Origin: Comamonas granuli NBRC 101663
GTDB taxonomy: Bacteria > Pseudomonadota > Gammaproteobacteria > Burkholderiales > Burkholderiaceae_C
NCBI RefSeq assembly: GCF_000739995.1
Contig: NZ_BBJX01000002.1
Span: 277,910 to 341,909, forward strand
DNA length: 64,000 nt
Reading direction: 5' to 3'
The translations under genes and the position numbers were made by a program. The first letter of the stretch is position 1. Each line of letters begins with the position of its first letter. Positions 32,103 to 44,982 of the stretch are shown here, one piece after another. The notes under the pieces are model-generated. The model had not been told where the DNA came from, ran no database searches, and saw only the letters and a list, made by a program, of their open reading frames with translations.

Positions 32103-33212
32103 ATGCACAAGCACCGCATCGTGGTGGGCCTGTCGGGCGGCGTCGATTCCGCCGTCACCGCCCATCTTCTTCAAGCGCAGGGTCACGAGGTCGTCGGCAT
32201 CTTCATGAAGAACTGGGAAGATGACGACGACGATGAATACTGCTCCAGCCGCCAGGATTTCCTGGACGCCGCCAGCGTCGCCGACGTGCTCGGCATCGAG
32301 ATCGAGCACGTGAACTTCGCTGCCGAGTACAAGGACCGGGTGTTCGCCGAATTCCTGCGCGAGTACCAGGCCGGGCGCACGCCCAACCCCGACGTGCTGT
32401 GCAACGCCGAGATCAAGTTCAAGGCCTTTCTGGACCACGCCATGCGCCTGGGGGCCGAGAAGATTGCCACCGGCCACTACGCGCGCGTGCGCCAGAACCC
32501 CGCCACGGGTCTGTTCGAGCTGCTCAAGGGGCTGGACCCGTCCAAGGACCAGAGCTACTTTCTGCACCGCCTGAACCAGGCGCAACTGTCCAAGACGCTG
32601 TTCCCCGTGGGCGAGCTGCACAAGACCGAGGTGCGGCGCATCGCCGCCGAGATCGGGCTGCCCAACGCCAGGAAGAAGGACTCCACGGGCATTTGCTTCA
32701 TCGGCGAGCGGCCGTTCCGCGAGTTCCTCAACCGCTACATCTCCAAGGAGCCCGGCCCCATCCTCGATGACCGCGGCCGCAGGCTGGGCCAGCACGTGGG
32801 CCTGTCGTTCTACACCCTGGGCCAGCGCCAGGGCCTGGGCATAGGCGGCGTGAAGGAAAAAGGCGCGGCGCGCGGCGCGGGCGACCATGCGCCCTGGTTC
32901 GTGGCGCGCAAGGAACTGGCCACCAACACCCTGCGCGTGGTGCAGGGGCACGACCACCCCTGGCTGCTGGCGCACCGGCTGGAGGCGCAGGACGCCAGTT
33001 GGGTGGCGGGCACGCCGCCCGCGCCCGGCGCCTATGGCGCCAAGACGCGCTACCGCCAGCAGGACGCCGCCTGCCAGCTCCAGGCCGCGCCGGACGGCTT
33101 CGCGCTGCAGTTCCCCGAAGCGCAGTGGGCCGTCACGCCCGGCCAGAGCGCCGTGCTCTACGCCGGCGAGGTCTGCCTGGGCGGCGGCGTGATCGCCACG
33201 GCCCTGGACTGA
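32103..33212 (+). CDS. mnmA: tRNA-specific 2-thiouridylase MnmA
   Basis: A 369-residue enzyme that thiolates U34 of tRNA Lys/Glu/Gln. The PP-loop is [10 protein letters not shown] (residues 9-18). The catalytic cysteine pair is in [11 protein letters not shown] and [13 protein letters not shown], with KDQSYFL between. Length is normal. GATAAT lies 7 nt before the ATG without a Shine-Dalgarno, so the mRNA may be leaderless, or initiation may follow an unusual site. The usual neighbour nudJ is 2.6 kb upstream. Confidence 0.95.
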   Translation: MHKHRIVVGLSGGVDSAVTAHLLQAQGHEVVGIFMKNWEDDDDDEYCSSRQDFLDAASVADVLGIEIEHVNFAAEYKDRVFAEFLREYQAGRTPNPDVLCNAEIKFKAFLDHAMRLGAEKIATGHYARVRQNPATGLFELLKGLDPSKDQSYFLHRLNQAQLSKTLFPVGELHKTEVRRIAAEIGLPNARKKDSTGICFIGERPFREFLNRYISKEPGPILDDRGRRLGQHVGLSFYTLGQRQGLGIGGVKEKGAARGAGDHAPWFVARKELATNTLRVVQGHDHPWLLAHRLEAQDASWVAGTPPAPGAYGAKTRYRQQDAACQLQAAPDGFALQFPEAQWAVTPGQSAVLYAGEVCLGGGVIATALD

Positions 33213-33393
33213 GCGGCGCCCCCGGCCCGGCGCCGTCCGGGGCGCAGCCTGCGCGCGCCCATCGATCCGGGCAATCGGCGTCTTGCAAGCATTCAATGGG
33301 CAGCGTCTTGCCGTGGGAATGCGTCGGTTCAATAATCTTCTGGCCTTGAATAGCTTTTGTTTATTCAGGCGCCGCATTGCACAGGAGAACGCC

Positions 33394-34845
33394 ATGACCC
33401 AACGCCTCACCACCGCCGCCGGAGCCCCGGTGGCCAACAACCAGGACGTGCAGACCGCCGGCCCGCGCGGCCCCATGCTGCTGCAGGACCTGTGGCACCT
33501 GGAGAAGCTCGCCCACTTCCACCGCGAGGTGATCCCCGAGCGCCGCATGCACGCCAAGGGCTCGGGCGCCTACGGCAGCTTCACCGTCACGGGCGACATC
33601 ACGCGCTACACGCGCGCCAAGGTGTTCTCTGCCATCGGCAAGCAGACGCCGCTGTTCGTGCGCTTTTCCACCGTGGCGGGCGAGCGCGGCGCGGCCGATG
33701 CCGAGCGCGACATCCGCGGCTTTGCCGTGAAGATGTACACCGAAGAGGGCAACTGGGACCTGGTGGGCAACAACACGCCGGTGTTCTTCTTCCGCGACCC
33801 GCTCAAGTTCCCCGACCTGAACAAGGCCGTCAAGCGCGACCCGTACACCAACCTGCGCAGCGCCGAGAGCAACTGGGACTTCTGGACCGGCCTGCCCGAG
33901 GCGCTGCACCAGATCACCATCGTGATGAGCGACCGCGGCATCCCGCGCGACTACCGCCACATGCACGGCTTCGGCTCGCACACCTACAGCCTCATCAACC
34001 ACGAGGGTGTGCGCCACTGGGTCAAGTTCCACTGGATCAGCCAGCAGGGCATCGCCAACCTGACCGACCAGGAGGCCGCGGAGCTGGTGGGCAGGGACCG
34101 CGAATCCTCGCAGCGCGACCTGCTCGAGGCCATCGACCGTGGCGACTTCCCCAAGTGGACGCTGTGCGTGCAGATCATGACCGAGGCGCAGGCGCAGACC
34201 TACCGCTTCCACCCCTTCGACCTGACCAAGGTGTGGAGCAAGAAGGACTTCCCGCTCATCGAGGTCGGCGTGATGGAGCTGGACCGCAACCCCGACAACT
34301 ACTACGCCGAGGTCGAGCAGGCCGGGTTCGCGCCCTCCAACCTGGTGCCGGGCATCGGCCCCTCGCCCGACCGCATGCTGCAGTCGCGCCTGTTCGCCTA
34401 TACCGACGCGGCGCGCTACCGCCTGGGCGTGAACCACCACCAGATCCCGGTGAATGCGCCGCGCTGCCCCGTGGCGCACTACCACCGCGACGGCGCCATG
34501 CGCGTGGACGGCAACTACGGCCGCACCATCGCCTACGAGCCCAACAGCCAGGGCGTGTGGCAGGAGCAGCCCCAGTACGCCGAGCCCGTGGAAAAACTCT
34601 ACGGTGACGCCAGCCGCTGGGACTACCGCGCCGACGACAGCGACTACTTCACCCAGCCCGGCGACCTGTTCCGCCTGATGACCCCCGAGAAGCAGAGACT
34701 GCTGTGCGAGAACACGGCACGTGCCATCGCCGGGGTGTCGCAGCCCATCGTGGACCGGCACATCGCCCACTGCACCCAGGCCGATCCCGCCTATGGCCAG
34801 GGCGTGGCCGACGCCATTGCGCGGCAACGGGCCGGGAAGCTGTAG
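33394..34845 (+). CDS. katA: monofunctional haem catalase KatA
   Basis: A 483-residue clade-3-type catalase that converts hydrogen peroxide to water and oxygen. Visible features are active-site His ([13 protein letters not shown]), [18 protein letters not shown] with the distal Asn region, and the proximal haem Tyr in [14 protein letters not shown]. No signal peptide is seen, so it is cytoplasmic. AGGAGA stands before the ATG. A sequence resembling one OxyR half-site (ATAG-N-T then TAT, 33350-33364) lies 30 nt upstream, but the second half-site is poor. It is followed by repeat copy 6 and a terminator shared with convergent ssb. Confidence 0.95.
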   Translation: MTQRLTTAAGAPVANNQDVQTAGPRGPMLLQDLWHLEKLAHFHREVIPERRMHAKGSGAYGSFTVTGDITRYTRAKVFSAIGKQTPLFVRFSTVAGERGAADAERDIRGFAVKMYTEEGNWDLVGNNTPVFFFRDPLKFPDLNKAVKRDPYTNLRSAESNWDFWTGLPEALHQITIVMSDRGIPRDYRHMHGFGSHTYSLINHEGVRHWVKFHWISQQGIANLTDQEAAELVGRDRESSQRDLLEAIDRGDFPKWTLCVQIMTEAQAQTYRFHPFDLTKVWSKKDFPLIEVGVMELDRNPDNYYAEVEQAGFAPSNLVPGIGPSPDRMLQSRLFAYTDAARYRLGVNHHQIPVNAPRCPVAHYHRDGAMRVDGNYGRTIAYEPNSQGVWQEQPQYAEPVEKLYGDASRWDYRADDSDYFTQPGDLFRLMTPEKQRLLCENTARAIAGVSQPIVDRHIAHCTQADPAYGQGVADAIARQRAGKL

Positions 34846-34869
34846 GCCGCCGCGCTGGGGTTTGAGGGT

Positions 34870-34925
34870 GTTTTTGGCCTCCAGCCCTTGCTCAGCAAGC
34901 GCTAGCAGCTATATTTTCAATAGCA
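34870..34925 (-). repeat. dispersed repeat copy 6 (reverse), between katA and ssb
   Basis: TTTTTGGCCTCCAGCCCTTG, then CTCAGCAAGCGCTAGCAGCT, then ATATTTTCAATAGC. It lies between convergent genes, immediately beside the palindromic terminator at 34927. Confidence 0.8.
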
Positions 34926-34926
34926 A

Positions 34927-34946
34927 AAGGCGCCCGCGGGCGCCTT
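34927..34946 (-). terminator. intrinsic terminator after ssb
   Basis: A perfect 20-bp palindrome (AAGGCGCCCG-CGGGCGCCTT). On the minus strand it is followed by TTTTGCTATT, the T-rich run expected for termination of ssb transcription. On the plus strand only TTGTT follows, so termination of katA would be weaker. Confidence 0.75.
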
Positions 34947-34971
34947 GTTGGCGGCACGGCAGCGGGCCCGC

Positions 34972-35520
34972 TCAGAACGGCACGTCGTCGTCCATGTCGT
35001 CAAAGCCCGAGGACGCGCGCGGTGCTGGCGCCGGGGCCGGTGCCGGGGCCGGTGCCGGGGCGGCGCGCGGCGCGGGCGCCGGGCGCGGTGCGGGCGCGGC
35101 GGCGCGGCGCGGGGCCTGGTCGAAGCCGTCGTCACCGTAGCCGCCGGCGTCGTACCCGCCGCCCTGGCCACCGCCCATGCCCTGGCGGCTGCCCAGCATC
35201 TGCATGGTGTCGGCGCGGATCTCGGTGCTGTAGCGCTCCTGGCCGCTTTGCGGGTCCGTCCACTTGCGCGTGCGCAGGCTGCCTTCCACGTAGACCTGCG
35301 AGCCCTTGCGCAGGTACTGGGCCACGATCTCGGCCAGGCGGCCGTTGAACACCACGCGGTGCCACTCGGTGGCTTCGCGCATCTCGCCGGTCTGCTTGTC
35401 CTTCCACTTGTCGGTGGTGGCGATGGTCACGTTGGCCACCTGGTCGCCGCTGGGGAAGGTGCGCATCTCGGGGTCGCGCCCCAGGTTGCCCACGATGATG
35501 ACTTTGTTCACGGATGCCAT
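34972..35520 (-). CDS. ssb: single-stranded DNA-binding protein
   Basis: A 182-residue protein. The OB fold (1-110) contains [20 protein letters not shown], the ssDNA-binding aromatics in [15 protein letters not shown] and the [11 protein letters not shown] strand. A Gly-rich linker and a long Ala-Pro run (about 137-168) follow. The acidic tip DMDDDVPF recruits partner proteins. The A-P run comes from 6- and 12-bp GC-rich DNA repeats (about 35029-35100), which may change length easily. The start at 35520 is supported by AAAGGA. The order with the MFS gene and uvrA is common in related genomes. Confidence 0.95.
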   Translation of the reverse strand: MASVNKVIIVGNLGRDPEMRTFPSGDQVANVTIATTDKWKDKQTGEMREATEWHRVVFNGRLAEIVAQYLRKGSQVYVEGSLRTRKWTDPQSGQERYSTEIRADTMQMLGSRQGMGGGQGGGYDAGGYGDDGFDQAPRRAAAPAPRPAPAPRAAPAPAPAPAPAPAPRASSGFDDMDDDVPF

Positions 35521-35670
35521 AGGTAATGAGTCCTTTGCGGTAGCCCGGCAGTAAGGGGAGGGTTCCGGGCCAGATGAATAGAGACAACCCCTCCGAGGCT
35601 GCAGGTGTGCAGCATAGCGGCCTTGGTGCGCCTGCGCGCGGCGGCCGGTCAAAAAAAATGCTGCGAAAAG

Positions 35671-36909
35671 TCAGTGCGCCTGCGTGTCCCGGCCCACGGG
35701 CCGCAGCGGCCAGGTCAGCACCAGCCACAGGGCGGCCAGCAGCGCCGTGGCGCTGAACAGGCCTGGCGCGCCCGCCCATTTGGCCAGCAGCCCGCCCAGC
35801 GCGCCGCCGGCGAACAGGCCCACCGACTGCAGCGTGTTGTACGCGCCCAGCGCCGCGCCGCGCAGGGGCGCGGGCGCCATGCGCGAGACCAGGCTGGGCT
35901 GCGTGGCCTCCAGCATGTTGAAGCCGCAGAAGAACACGAACAGCAGCGCGCCCAGCACGCCCAGCGAGGGCGGGGCGCCGCTGGCGGCCACCGCGCCCAG
36001 GCCTGCCTGCACGGCCAGGATCATGCCGATGGCCAGCAGCAGCGCCGCGCGCAGGCGCCCGCGCCGCTCCATGGCAAACAGCCCGCCCATGGCGACGATG
36101 GACAGCACCACCGCCGGCAGGTAGATCTGCCAGTGCGCCTGGCGCTGCAGGCCGGCCTGCACCAGCATGGCGGGCACGGCCACCCACATGGACATCTGCA
36201 CCGTGTGCAGCACGAATACGCCCAGGTTCAGGCGCAGCAGGTCGGGGTGGCGCCACACGTCGGCCACGCGGCCCGCGGGGGCGTCGGCGCGCCGCGCCGC
36301 CTCGGGCGGCACCACCCACAGCACCACGGCAATGCCGCCCAGCGTGAGCGCAAAGGTCAGGCCGAACAGCCCGTCCAGGCCGATATGGGCCGCCAGCAGC
36401 GGCCCGGCGATCAGGGCGATGGCAAACATCAGGCCGATGCTCATGCCCACCAGGGCCATGGCCTTGGTGCGCACGGCGTCGCGCGTCTGGTCGGCGATCA
36501 GGGCCGTCACGGCCGCCGACACCGCCCCCGCGCCCTGCAGGGCGCGCCCCACGAGCAGGCCCGTGAGCGTATCGGCCAGCGCGGCGATCAGGCTGCCCGC
36601 GGCAAACACCGCCAGCCCGGCGACGATCACGCGCTTGCGCCCGAAGCGGTCCGAGGCCATGCCCACCGGCAACTGGAAGAAGGCCTGCGTGAGCCCGTAC
36701 ATGCCCATGGCCAGCCCGACCAGGGCCGGGTCGTCGCCGCCCGGGTACTTGCGCGCCTCCAGCGCGAACACGGGCAGCACGAGGAACAGGCCCAGCATGC
36801 GCAGCGCAAAGATCAGCGCCAGGCTGATGCTGGAGCGCCGCTCCAGCGCCGTCATGCGGGTGGCGGGCGCGGCGGGGGCGGCGGAAGGGGGCAGGGCGGT
36901 ATCCGTCAC
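35671..36909 (-). CDS. MFS transporter
   Basis: A 412-residue protein with about 12 transmembrane helices. Motif A-like DRFGRKRVIVAG follows helix 2, and the N-terminal region LFLVLPVFALEARKYPGGDD is typical of YajR/sugar-or-drug efflux-like carriers encoded beside ssb and uvrA. The substrate is unknown. The start is taken as GTG at 36909 (M-T-D-T-A-L); an in-frame ATG at 36855 is the alternative and would remove an Ala/Pro-rich lead. No clear ribosome site supports either. It is divergent from uvrA. Confidence 0.82.
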   Translation of the reverse strand: MTDTALPPSAAPAAPATRMTALERRSSISLALIFALRMLGLFLVLPVFALEARKYPGGDDPALVGLAMGMYGLTQAFFQLPVGMASDRFGRKRVIVAGLAVFAAGSLIAALADTLTGLLVGRALQGAGAVSAAVTALIADQTRDAVRTKAMALVGMSIGLMFAIALIAGPLLAAHIGLDGLFGLTFALTLGGIAVVLWVVPPEAARRADAPAGRVADVWRHPDLLRLNLGVFVLHTVQMSMWVAVPAMLVQAGLQRQAHWQIYLPAVVLSIVAMGGLFAMERRGRLRAALLLAIGMILAVQAGLGAVAASGAPPSLGVLGALLFVFFCGFNMLEATQPSLVSRMAPAPLRGAALGAYNTLQSVGLFAGGALGGLLAKWAGAPGLFSATALLAALWLVLTWPLRPVGRDTQAH

Positions 36910-37037
36910 GGGCGGGGCGGGGGCTCGGGTAAAACCCCTATTTTCGTCCAAGGCGCCGTCTCCCGTCCGGGCGGGATGGGTATTGCACCGCTGCCTGCGC
37001 CGGGCGGGGCGGCCACACCGGCCCAGGGCTATCATGG

Positions 37038-40088
<3,051 letters not shown>

Positions 40089-40146
40089 GCCCTGTGGCTT
40101 GCCTGGCAAGCGCAGGCAGCTATCAAAATGAAAGCGCTGGCGCCCT
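40089..40146 (-). repeat. dispersed repeat copy 7 (reverse), between uvrA and the esterase gene
   Basis: GCTTGCCTGGCAAGCGCAGG, then CAGCTATCAAAATGAAAGC, then GCTGGCGCC. It fills the whole 58-nt gap between the convergent stops. GCTTGCC and GGCAAGC form a short perfect hairpin. Confidence 0.75.
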
Positions 40147-41157
40147 TCAGCGCCCCAGGCGCTGCGCCACCTGCGCGTCCAGCGAGGCCATGAAGTCCTC
40201 CACCGCCTGCGTGTAGTTGCCCTCCAGGCCCAGGCGGGCGTTGATCTCGCCATGCGTGAGCGGCTGCGGCAGCACCTCCGCGCGGCCGCCCTGGCTGCGC
40301 ACGTGGCGGGCCAGGGCCTGGGCCTGCAGGCAGGGCTGGTCGCGCCGCTCGGTGGAGCAGACCAGTTGCAGGGGCGCGGCGCCCGGCGTCCACTGGTGGT
40401 AGGGCGAGAGCGCCTGCCAGTAGGCCGGGTCGCTGCCGAAGGCCTCGTCGTACAGGCGCAGGTGCGGCGCGCGCATGAAGGTGGGCAGGTCCAGCACCGC
40501 GCTGTCGAGCGCCACGGCGCCCAGCCAGGGGCTGGCGCCCAGGCTGCGCGCCAGGGCTGGCCGGGCGTTGATGAGCGCCACCAGGTGCGCCCCGGCCGAG
40601 TGCCCCATGAGGATGAAGCGCTGTGCGTCCGCGCCCCAGGCGGCGGCCTGCTGCTGCGCGTGCGCCAGGGCCAGCGCCACGTCCTGCACCTGCTGCGCCA
40701 CGGGTGTCTCGGGCAGCAGGCGGTAGTCCACCGAGACGAGCACCAGCCCGCGGCCTACCCAGCGTGCGACCTTGTTCTCCACGACCCGGCCCATGGCCTT
40801 GCCGCCATGGCGCCAGCCGCCGCCGTGCACCATGAAGATCACGGGCGCGCGCGCGCCGTCCGCCGCGGGCGCCGGGTGTGCGGGCAGGTAGACGTCCATG
40901 CGCTGGCGCGGGTCGGGGCCGTAGGGCTGGTCGGCCAGCAGGCGCACCCCGGCAGGCAGCGCGGCGGCAGGGCCTTGCAGGCGGGTCGCCAGGTGCTCAC
41001 GCAGGCGCGCGCCCGGCCCGGGGCCGGCGGGCGCCTGGGCATAGGCCGCGGTCAGCGGGGCCAGGCCGGTGGCGGCCAGCAACAGGGCGGCGGCGCTGCG
41101 GCGCAGCAGCGGCATGGGGCCGCAATGGGAGAGTGAGGCGGGACAGGGGTGGTGCAT
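40147..41157 (-). CDS. exported alpha/beta-hydrolase (carboxylesterase/lipase-like)
   Basis: A 336-residue protein. A signal peptide ends near AAYAQAP (about 43). The hydrolase domain shows oxyanion-hole VHGGGW, nucleophile elbow GHSAGAH and a late His in PLTHGEIN. This is the hormone-sensitive-lipase/BD-FAE-like group, which hydrolyses short esters. The substrate is unknown. The start at 41157 follows CTGGAG at about 8 nt; a start at 41115 would give a tighter signal peptide but has no ribosome site. It lies downstream of the glutathione peroxidase gene on the same strand. Confidence 0.8.
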   Translation of the reverse strand: MHHPCPASLSHCGPMPLLRRSAAALLLAATGLAPLTAAYAQAPAGPGPGARLREHLATRLQGPAAALPAGVRLLADQPYGPDPRQRMDVYLPAHPAPAADGARAPVIFMVHGGGWRHGGKAMGRVVENKVARWVGRGLVLVSVDYRLLPETPVAQQVQDVALALAHAQQQAAAWGADAQRFILMGHSAGAHLVALINARPALARSLGASPWLGAVALDSAVLDLPTFMRAPHLRLYDEAFGSDPAYWQALSPYHQWTPGAAPLQLVCSTERRDQPCLQAQALARHVRSQGGRAEVLPQPLTHGEINARLGLEGNYTQAVEDFMASLDAQVAQRLGR

Positions 41158-41299
41158 GGCGCGGCTCCAGGGGGGCGGTGGCGCGACTGTGCACCCGGCA
41201 TGTGTGCGCTGTGTGGCGCGCGCGTTGCCCGTGGTGACAAAACATGACAGGCGCACCGCCGGCGACGGCGTGCGCCGGGCCCTGCGCAGGCCGGGGTGC

Positions 41300-41785
41300 T
41301 CAGGCGGCGAGCGCGGCCTCGATGTCGCCCGCGAGCTTGGCAGGCGCGTCCTGCGGGGCGTAGCGGCGTACCACCTGGCCGTCCTTGCCGACCAGGAACT
41401 TGGTGAAGTTCCACTTGATGGCCTTGCTGCCCAGCAGGCCGGGGGCCTCGGCGCACAGCCAGCGGTACAGCGGGCTGGCCTCGGGGCCGTTGACCTCGGT
41501 CTTGGCCATCATCGGAAAGCTCACGCCGTAGTTGAGCTGGCAGAAGCTGGCGATCTCCGCGTTGCTGCCCGGGTCCTGGGCGCCGAACTGGTTGCACGGA
41601 AAGCCCAGCACCACCAGGCCTTCGCTGGCGTAGCGCTGGTGCAGCTCCTCCAGCCCGGCGAACTGCGGCGTGAAGCCGCAGGCGCTGGCGGTGTTGACGA
41701 TGAGCAGCACCTGGCCCTCGTACTGGCGCAGCGAGACCGTGCGGCCGTCGATGGTCTGGGCGTCGAAGTCGTAAACCGTGGGCAT
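41300..41785 (-). CDS. glutathione peroxidase (cysteine type)
   Basis: A 161-residue thiol peroxidase. Catalytic Cys36 is in VNTASACGFTPQF, with GFPCNQFGAQDPGS (Gln) and KWNFTKFLVG (Trp/Asn) completing the tetrad. The extra Cys in FPCNQF suggests a thioredoxin-dependent mechanism as in many bacterial homologues. Cytoplasmic, normal length. It reduces peroxides and so complements katA. It is divergent from the DUF2251-like gene. Confidence 0.92.
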   Translation of the reverse strand: MPTVYDFDAQTIDGRTVSLRQYEGQVLLIVNTASACGFTPQFAGLEELHQRYASEGLVVLGFPCNQFGAQDPGSNAEIASFCQLNYGVSFPMMAKTEVNGPEASPLYRWLCAEAPGLLGSKAIKWNFTKFLVGKDGQVVRRYAPQDAPAKLAGDIEAALAA

Positions 41786-41965
41786 GGCGGCGTCCCTGTG
41801 CTGTGGCAATGCCGCCATGCTAGGGCGCCGGGGCCGTGCGCGCCGGCCGGAGGGCGCATTCCAACACGCGGCGCCGGGATACTGCGCCGGGCGTGGTACC
41901 TTTGCGCCTGCGGCCCGTGCCGCCCGCTGCCGGCCTTTTCCGTCTTCTTTCCGTTTGCACGCACC

Positions 41966-42370
41966 ATGCCCATCCATGTCGCCGCCATCCGGCAGATTTT
42001 CGTCGGCCAGCCCACCATCGTGGAGGGCACGGCCCCCCGGGGCCGGATCAGCGCCGTGTTCGAGGACGATGGCGACACCGGCTACTTCTACGCCGTGGAC
42101 CACGAGGCCCGCGGGCAGACCATCCAGGATGCGGTGCACATCTACAACGTGCAGAGCGTGACCGACCGTGCCCAGCCAGCGACGGTGAAGATCGGCTGGT
42201 CGGGCGATGGCCGCAAGGCCGTGCTGCTCATCAACGAGCACCCGCATGCGGTATTCGACTTCGACGCCCAGCAGGGCTGGTGCCGCAGCGGCTACCCGCC
42301 ACCGGGCGTGGGCCCGTGGTCGCAGCAGGGCCACGAGTGGAACGAGTCCTGCGTCACGCTTTTCCTGTGA
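41966..42370 (+). CDS. DUF2251-like conserved protein
   Basis: A 134-residue soluble protein. GRISAVFEDDGDTGYFYAVD and QDAVHIYNV resemble proteins of the DUF2251 family; the C-terminal half has WSGDGRKAVLLINEHPHAVF. No catalytic motif or signal peptide is visible. The start follows a run with no good Shine-Dalgarno. Function is unknown. It is flanked by divergent gpx and by repeat copy 8. Confidence 0.65.
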   Translation: MPIHVAAIRQIFVGQPTIVEGTAPRGRISAVFEDDGDTGYFYAVDHEARGQTIQDAVHIYNVQSVTDRAQPATVKIGWSGDGRKAVLLINEHPHAVFDFDAQQGWCRSGYPPPGVGPWSQQGHEWNESCVTLFL

Positions 42371-42424
42371 TTTTGGCCTCTGGCGCGCTTCCAGCAAGCG
42401 TCAGCAGCTACAAAAAACAGAGCG
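42371..42424 (-). repeat. dispersed repeat copy 8 (reverse)
   Basis: TTTTGGCCTCTGGCGCGCTT, then CCAGCAAGCGTCAGCAGCTA, then CAAAAAACAGAGCG. It fills the gap between the convergent DUF2251-like gene and lplT exactly, from stop to stop. Confidence 0.8.
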
Positions 42425-43726
42425 TCAGTGGTGCACGTCCTGGCGGGCGATGCGCAGCAGCTCGTCCAGCTCGTCGCGGTGGCGGCGGCAGTTGTACGCG
42501 TGCCAGCGCTGGATCAGCCACATGGCGCTGGCCACGACCAGACCAAAGGCGGTGATGGCGCCGAACGCCGACAGCCCCAGGCGCGTGGACAGGCTGTAGA
42601 ACGCCCCCAGGCCCAGGATGGCCGCCTGCTCGTTGAAGTTCTGCACGGCGATCGAGCGCCCCGCGCCCATGAGGTTGTGGCCGCGGTGCTGCAAGAGCGC
42701 GTTCATGGGCACGACCAGAAAGCCCCCCAGGCCGCCGAGCAGGATCAGGAAGGGCACGGCCAGCCACAGGCGGTCGATGAAGTTCATGAGGATCACGAGC
42801 AGGCCCATGGCGATGCCCAGGGGCATGACGCGCGTGGCCATGTCCAGGCGCATGTGCATGGAAGCGGCCACGGCGCCCACGGCCGTTCCTATGGCCACCA
42901 CGCCCACCAGGGCCGAGGCCTGCGTGGTGCTGTAGCCCAGGGCGGCGGCGCTCCAGGCGAGCACGATGTAGCGCAGATTGCCCGACACGCCCCAGAACAG
43001 CGTGGTCGTGGACAGCGAGATCTGCCCCAGCCGGTCGCGCCACAGGCGCCGGTTGCAGCGCCAGAAGTCGGGCAGCAGCGAGAGCGCGTTGGCCAGGCTG
43101 CTGCGTGTGGCGTCCTGCCGCAGCGGGCGCATGGCCACGCCCGTGTGCGGGATGCGCAGATTGATCCAGGCCGCCAGCCCGTAGACCAGCATCAGGGCCA
43201 GGATGGCCGCTTCGGCGGGGCTCTCCACCAGCGCGACGCCGGGCAGGTCGATGGCCAGCAGGTACTGCGAGAGCACCGGCCCCACGAGCTGGCCGCCCAG
43301 CAGCACGCCCAGGATGATGGAGGCAATGGTCAGGCCCTCGATCCAGCCGTTGGCCTTGACGAGCTGCGAGGGCGGCAGCAGTTCGGTCAGGATGCCGTAC
43401 TTGGCCGGCGAATAGGCCGCCGCACCCAGGCCCACCACGGCGTAGGCCGCCAGGGGGTGCGAGCCGAACAGCATCAGCAGGCAGCCAACCATCTTGATGG
43501 CATTGCTGATGAACATGACCCGGCCCTTGGGCAGCGCGTCGGCAAACGCGCCCACGAAGGGCGCCAGCACCACGTAGAACAGGGCGAACATGGGCACCAG
43601 GGCGGCGCGCTGCCATTCGGCGGCGCCGCCGGTGCGCAGCAATTCGACGGCTGCCACGAAGAGCGCATTGTCGGCCAGCGAGCTGAAGAACTGCGCCGAC
43701 ATGATGGTGTAGAAACCGCGCTTCAT
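42425..43726 (-). CDS. lplT: lysophospholipid transporter LplT
   Basis: A 433-residue MFS-fold flippase with about 12 helices. The N-terminal MKRGFYTIMSAQFFSSLADN, then ALFVAAVELL, and KYGILTELLPPSQLVKANGW are characteristic of LplT. It brings lysophospholipids back across the inner membrane for re-acylation. E. coli pairs it with aas; here the divergent neighbour is alr, an arrangement common in this group. The C-terminal tail is His/Arg-rich. The 146-nt gap to alr holds both promoters. Confidence 0.88.
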   Translation of the reverse strand: MKRGFYTIMSAQFFSSLADNALFVAAVELLRTGGAAEWQRAALVPMFALFYVVLAPFVGAFADALPKGRVMFISNAIKMVGCLLMLFGSHPLAAYAVVGLGAAAYSPAKYGILTELLPPSQLVKANGWIEGLTIASIILGVLLGGQLVGPVLSQYLLAIDLPGVALVESPAEAAILALMLVYGLAAWINLRIPHTGVAMRPLRQDATRSSLANALSLLPDFWRCNRRLWRDRLGQISLSTTTLFWGVSGNLRYIVLAWSAAALGYSTTQASALVGVVAIGTAVGAVAASMHMRLDMATRVMPLGIAMGLLVILMNFIDRLWLAVPFLILLGGLGGFLVVPMNALLQHRGHNLMGAGRSIAVQNFNEQAAILGLGAFYSLSTRLGLSAFGAITAFGLVVASAMWLIQRWHAYNCRRHRDELDELLRIARQDVHH

Positions 43727-43872
43727 CGATAGGCAGGGACAGACATCAGCGGTGCTGATGGCGGATTAATTCGGGGGGCCGGACAGATCAGGCGCCGGTT
43801 ATATCACGCGCCACCAGGGCACCGGTGCCAGAATCCGGGCAATTCCCCTCTGGCCGAAGTGCCCGCGCCGCC

Positions 43873-44982
43873 ATGCCCCGTCCGATTCTTGCGACCATCC
43901 ACACCGCCGCGCTGCGGCACAACCTGGAGCGCGCGCGCCAGGGCGCGGGCAGTGCGCGCGTCTGGGCCGTGGTCAAGGCCAACGCCTACGGGCATGGCAT
44001 CGAGCGTGCGTTCGCCGGCCTGCGCGCGGCCGACGGCTTTGCCTGCCTGGACCTGCAGGAGGCCGAGCGCCTGCGCGCCCTGGGCTGGCGCGGCCCCATC
44101 CTGCTGCTCGAAGGCGTGTTCGAGCCGCGCGACCTGGAGCTGTGCTCGCGCCTGTCCCTGTGGCACGCCGTGCACTGCGACGCGCAGATCGACTGGCTGG
44201 CCGCGCACAAGACGCAGGCGCCGCACCGCGTGTTCCTCAAGATGAACTCGGGCATGAACCGCCTGGGCTTCGGGCCGGCGCGCTACCGCAGCGCCTGGGC
44301 GCGCCTGTCGGCGCTGCCGCAGGTGGACGAGATCTCGTTCATGACCCATTTCTCCGACGCCGACGGCCCGCGCGGCATCGCGCACCAGATGGCCGCCTTC
44401 CAGGCCGCCACCGAGGACCTGCCGGGCGAGCGCAGCGTGAGCAACAGCGCCGCCGTGCTGCGCCACGCGCAGGACGCCCAGGTGCGCGCCGACTGGGTGC
44501 GCGCCGGCATCGTGCTCTATGGCGGCGTGCCCGACTACCCCGAGCACGACAGCGCCCACTGGGGCCTGCAGCCGACCATGACGCTGGCCACGCGCCTGCT
44601 GGCCGTGCAGGAGCTGCAGGCGGGCGACACCGTGGGCTACGGCTCGAGCTTCACGGCCCCGGGGCCCATGGCCATCGGCGTGGCCGCCTGCGGCTATGCC
44701 GACGGCTACCCGCGCCACTGCCCCACGGGCACGCCGGTGCTCGTGGACGGCGTGCGCACGCGCACCGTCGGGCGCGTGAGCATGGACATGCTCGCCGTGG
44801 ACCTCACGCCGCTGCGCCAGGCGGGGCGGGCGGCGGGCATGGGTAGCGAGGTCACGCTCTGGGGGCGCTCCAGCCAGGGCGCCGTGCTGCCCATCGACGA
44901 CGTGGCCTTGGCGGCCGGCACCATCGGCTACGAGCTGATGTGCGCGCTGGCCCAGCGCGTGCCCGTGGCGGTGGACGAATGA
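43873..44982 (+). CDS. alr: alanine racemase
   Basis: A 369-residue PLP enzyme that makes D-alanine for peptidoglycan. Lys35 in [13 protein letters not shown] binds PLP. The catalytic Tyr is in [10 protein letters not shown], and [13 protein letters not shown] and the C-terminal [11 protein letters not shown] are conserved. The start at 43873 gives the usual beginning M-P-R-P-I; an in-frame ATG 48 nt upstream exists. The stop overlaps the next membrane protein gene (ATGA). Confidence 0.95.
   Translation: MPRPILATIHTAALRHNLERARQGAGSARVWAVVKANAYGHGIERAFAGLRAADGFACLDLQEAERLRALGWRGPILLLEGVFEPRDLELCSRLSLWHAVHCDAQIDWLAAHKTQAPHRVFLKMNSGMNRLGFGPARYRSAWARLSALPQVDEISFMTHFSDADGPRGIAHQMAAFQAATEDLPGERSVSNSAAVLRHAQDAQVRADWVRAGIVLYGGVPDYPEHDSAHWGLQPTMTLATRLLAVQELQAGDTVGYGSSFTAPGPMAIGVAACGYADGYPRHCPTGTPVLVDGVRTRTVGRVSMDMLAVDLTPLRQAGRAAGMGSEVTLWGRSSQGAVLPIDDVALAAGTIGYELMCALAQRVPVAVDE

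Noticed and set aside
33350..33364. OxyR-binding site before katA
   Set aside because: Only one half-site matches reasonably; the expected second half-site is poor, so it is mentioned only as a possibility.
33213..33393. tRNA or small RNA between mnmA and katA
   Set aside because: No cloverleaf, anticodon arm or CCA end could be found; only a GC-rich stretch and the katA leader are seen. Other gaps over 140 bases gave the same result.
35029..35100. GC-rich 6- and 12-bp repeats in ssb considered as a regulatory repeat
   Set aside because: They simply encode the Ala-Pro linker of SSB, a known low-complexity region.
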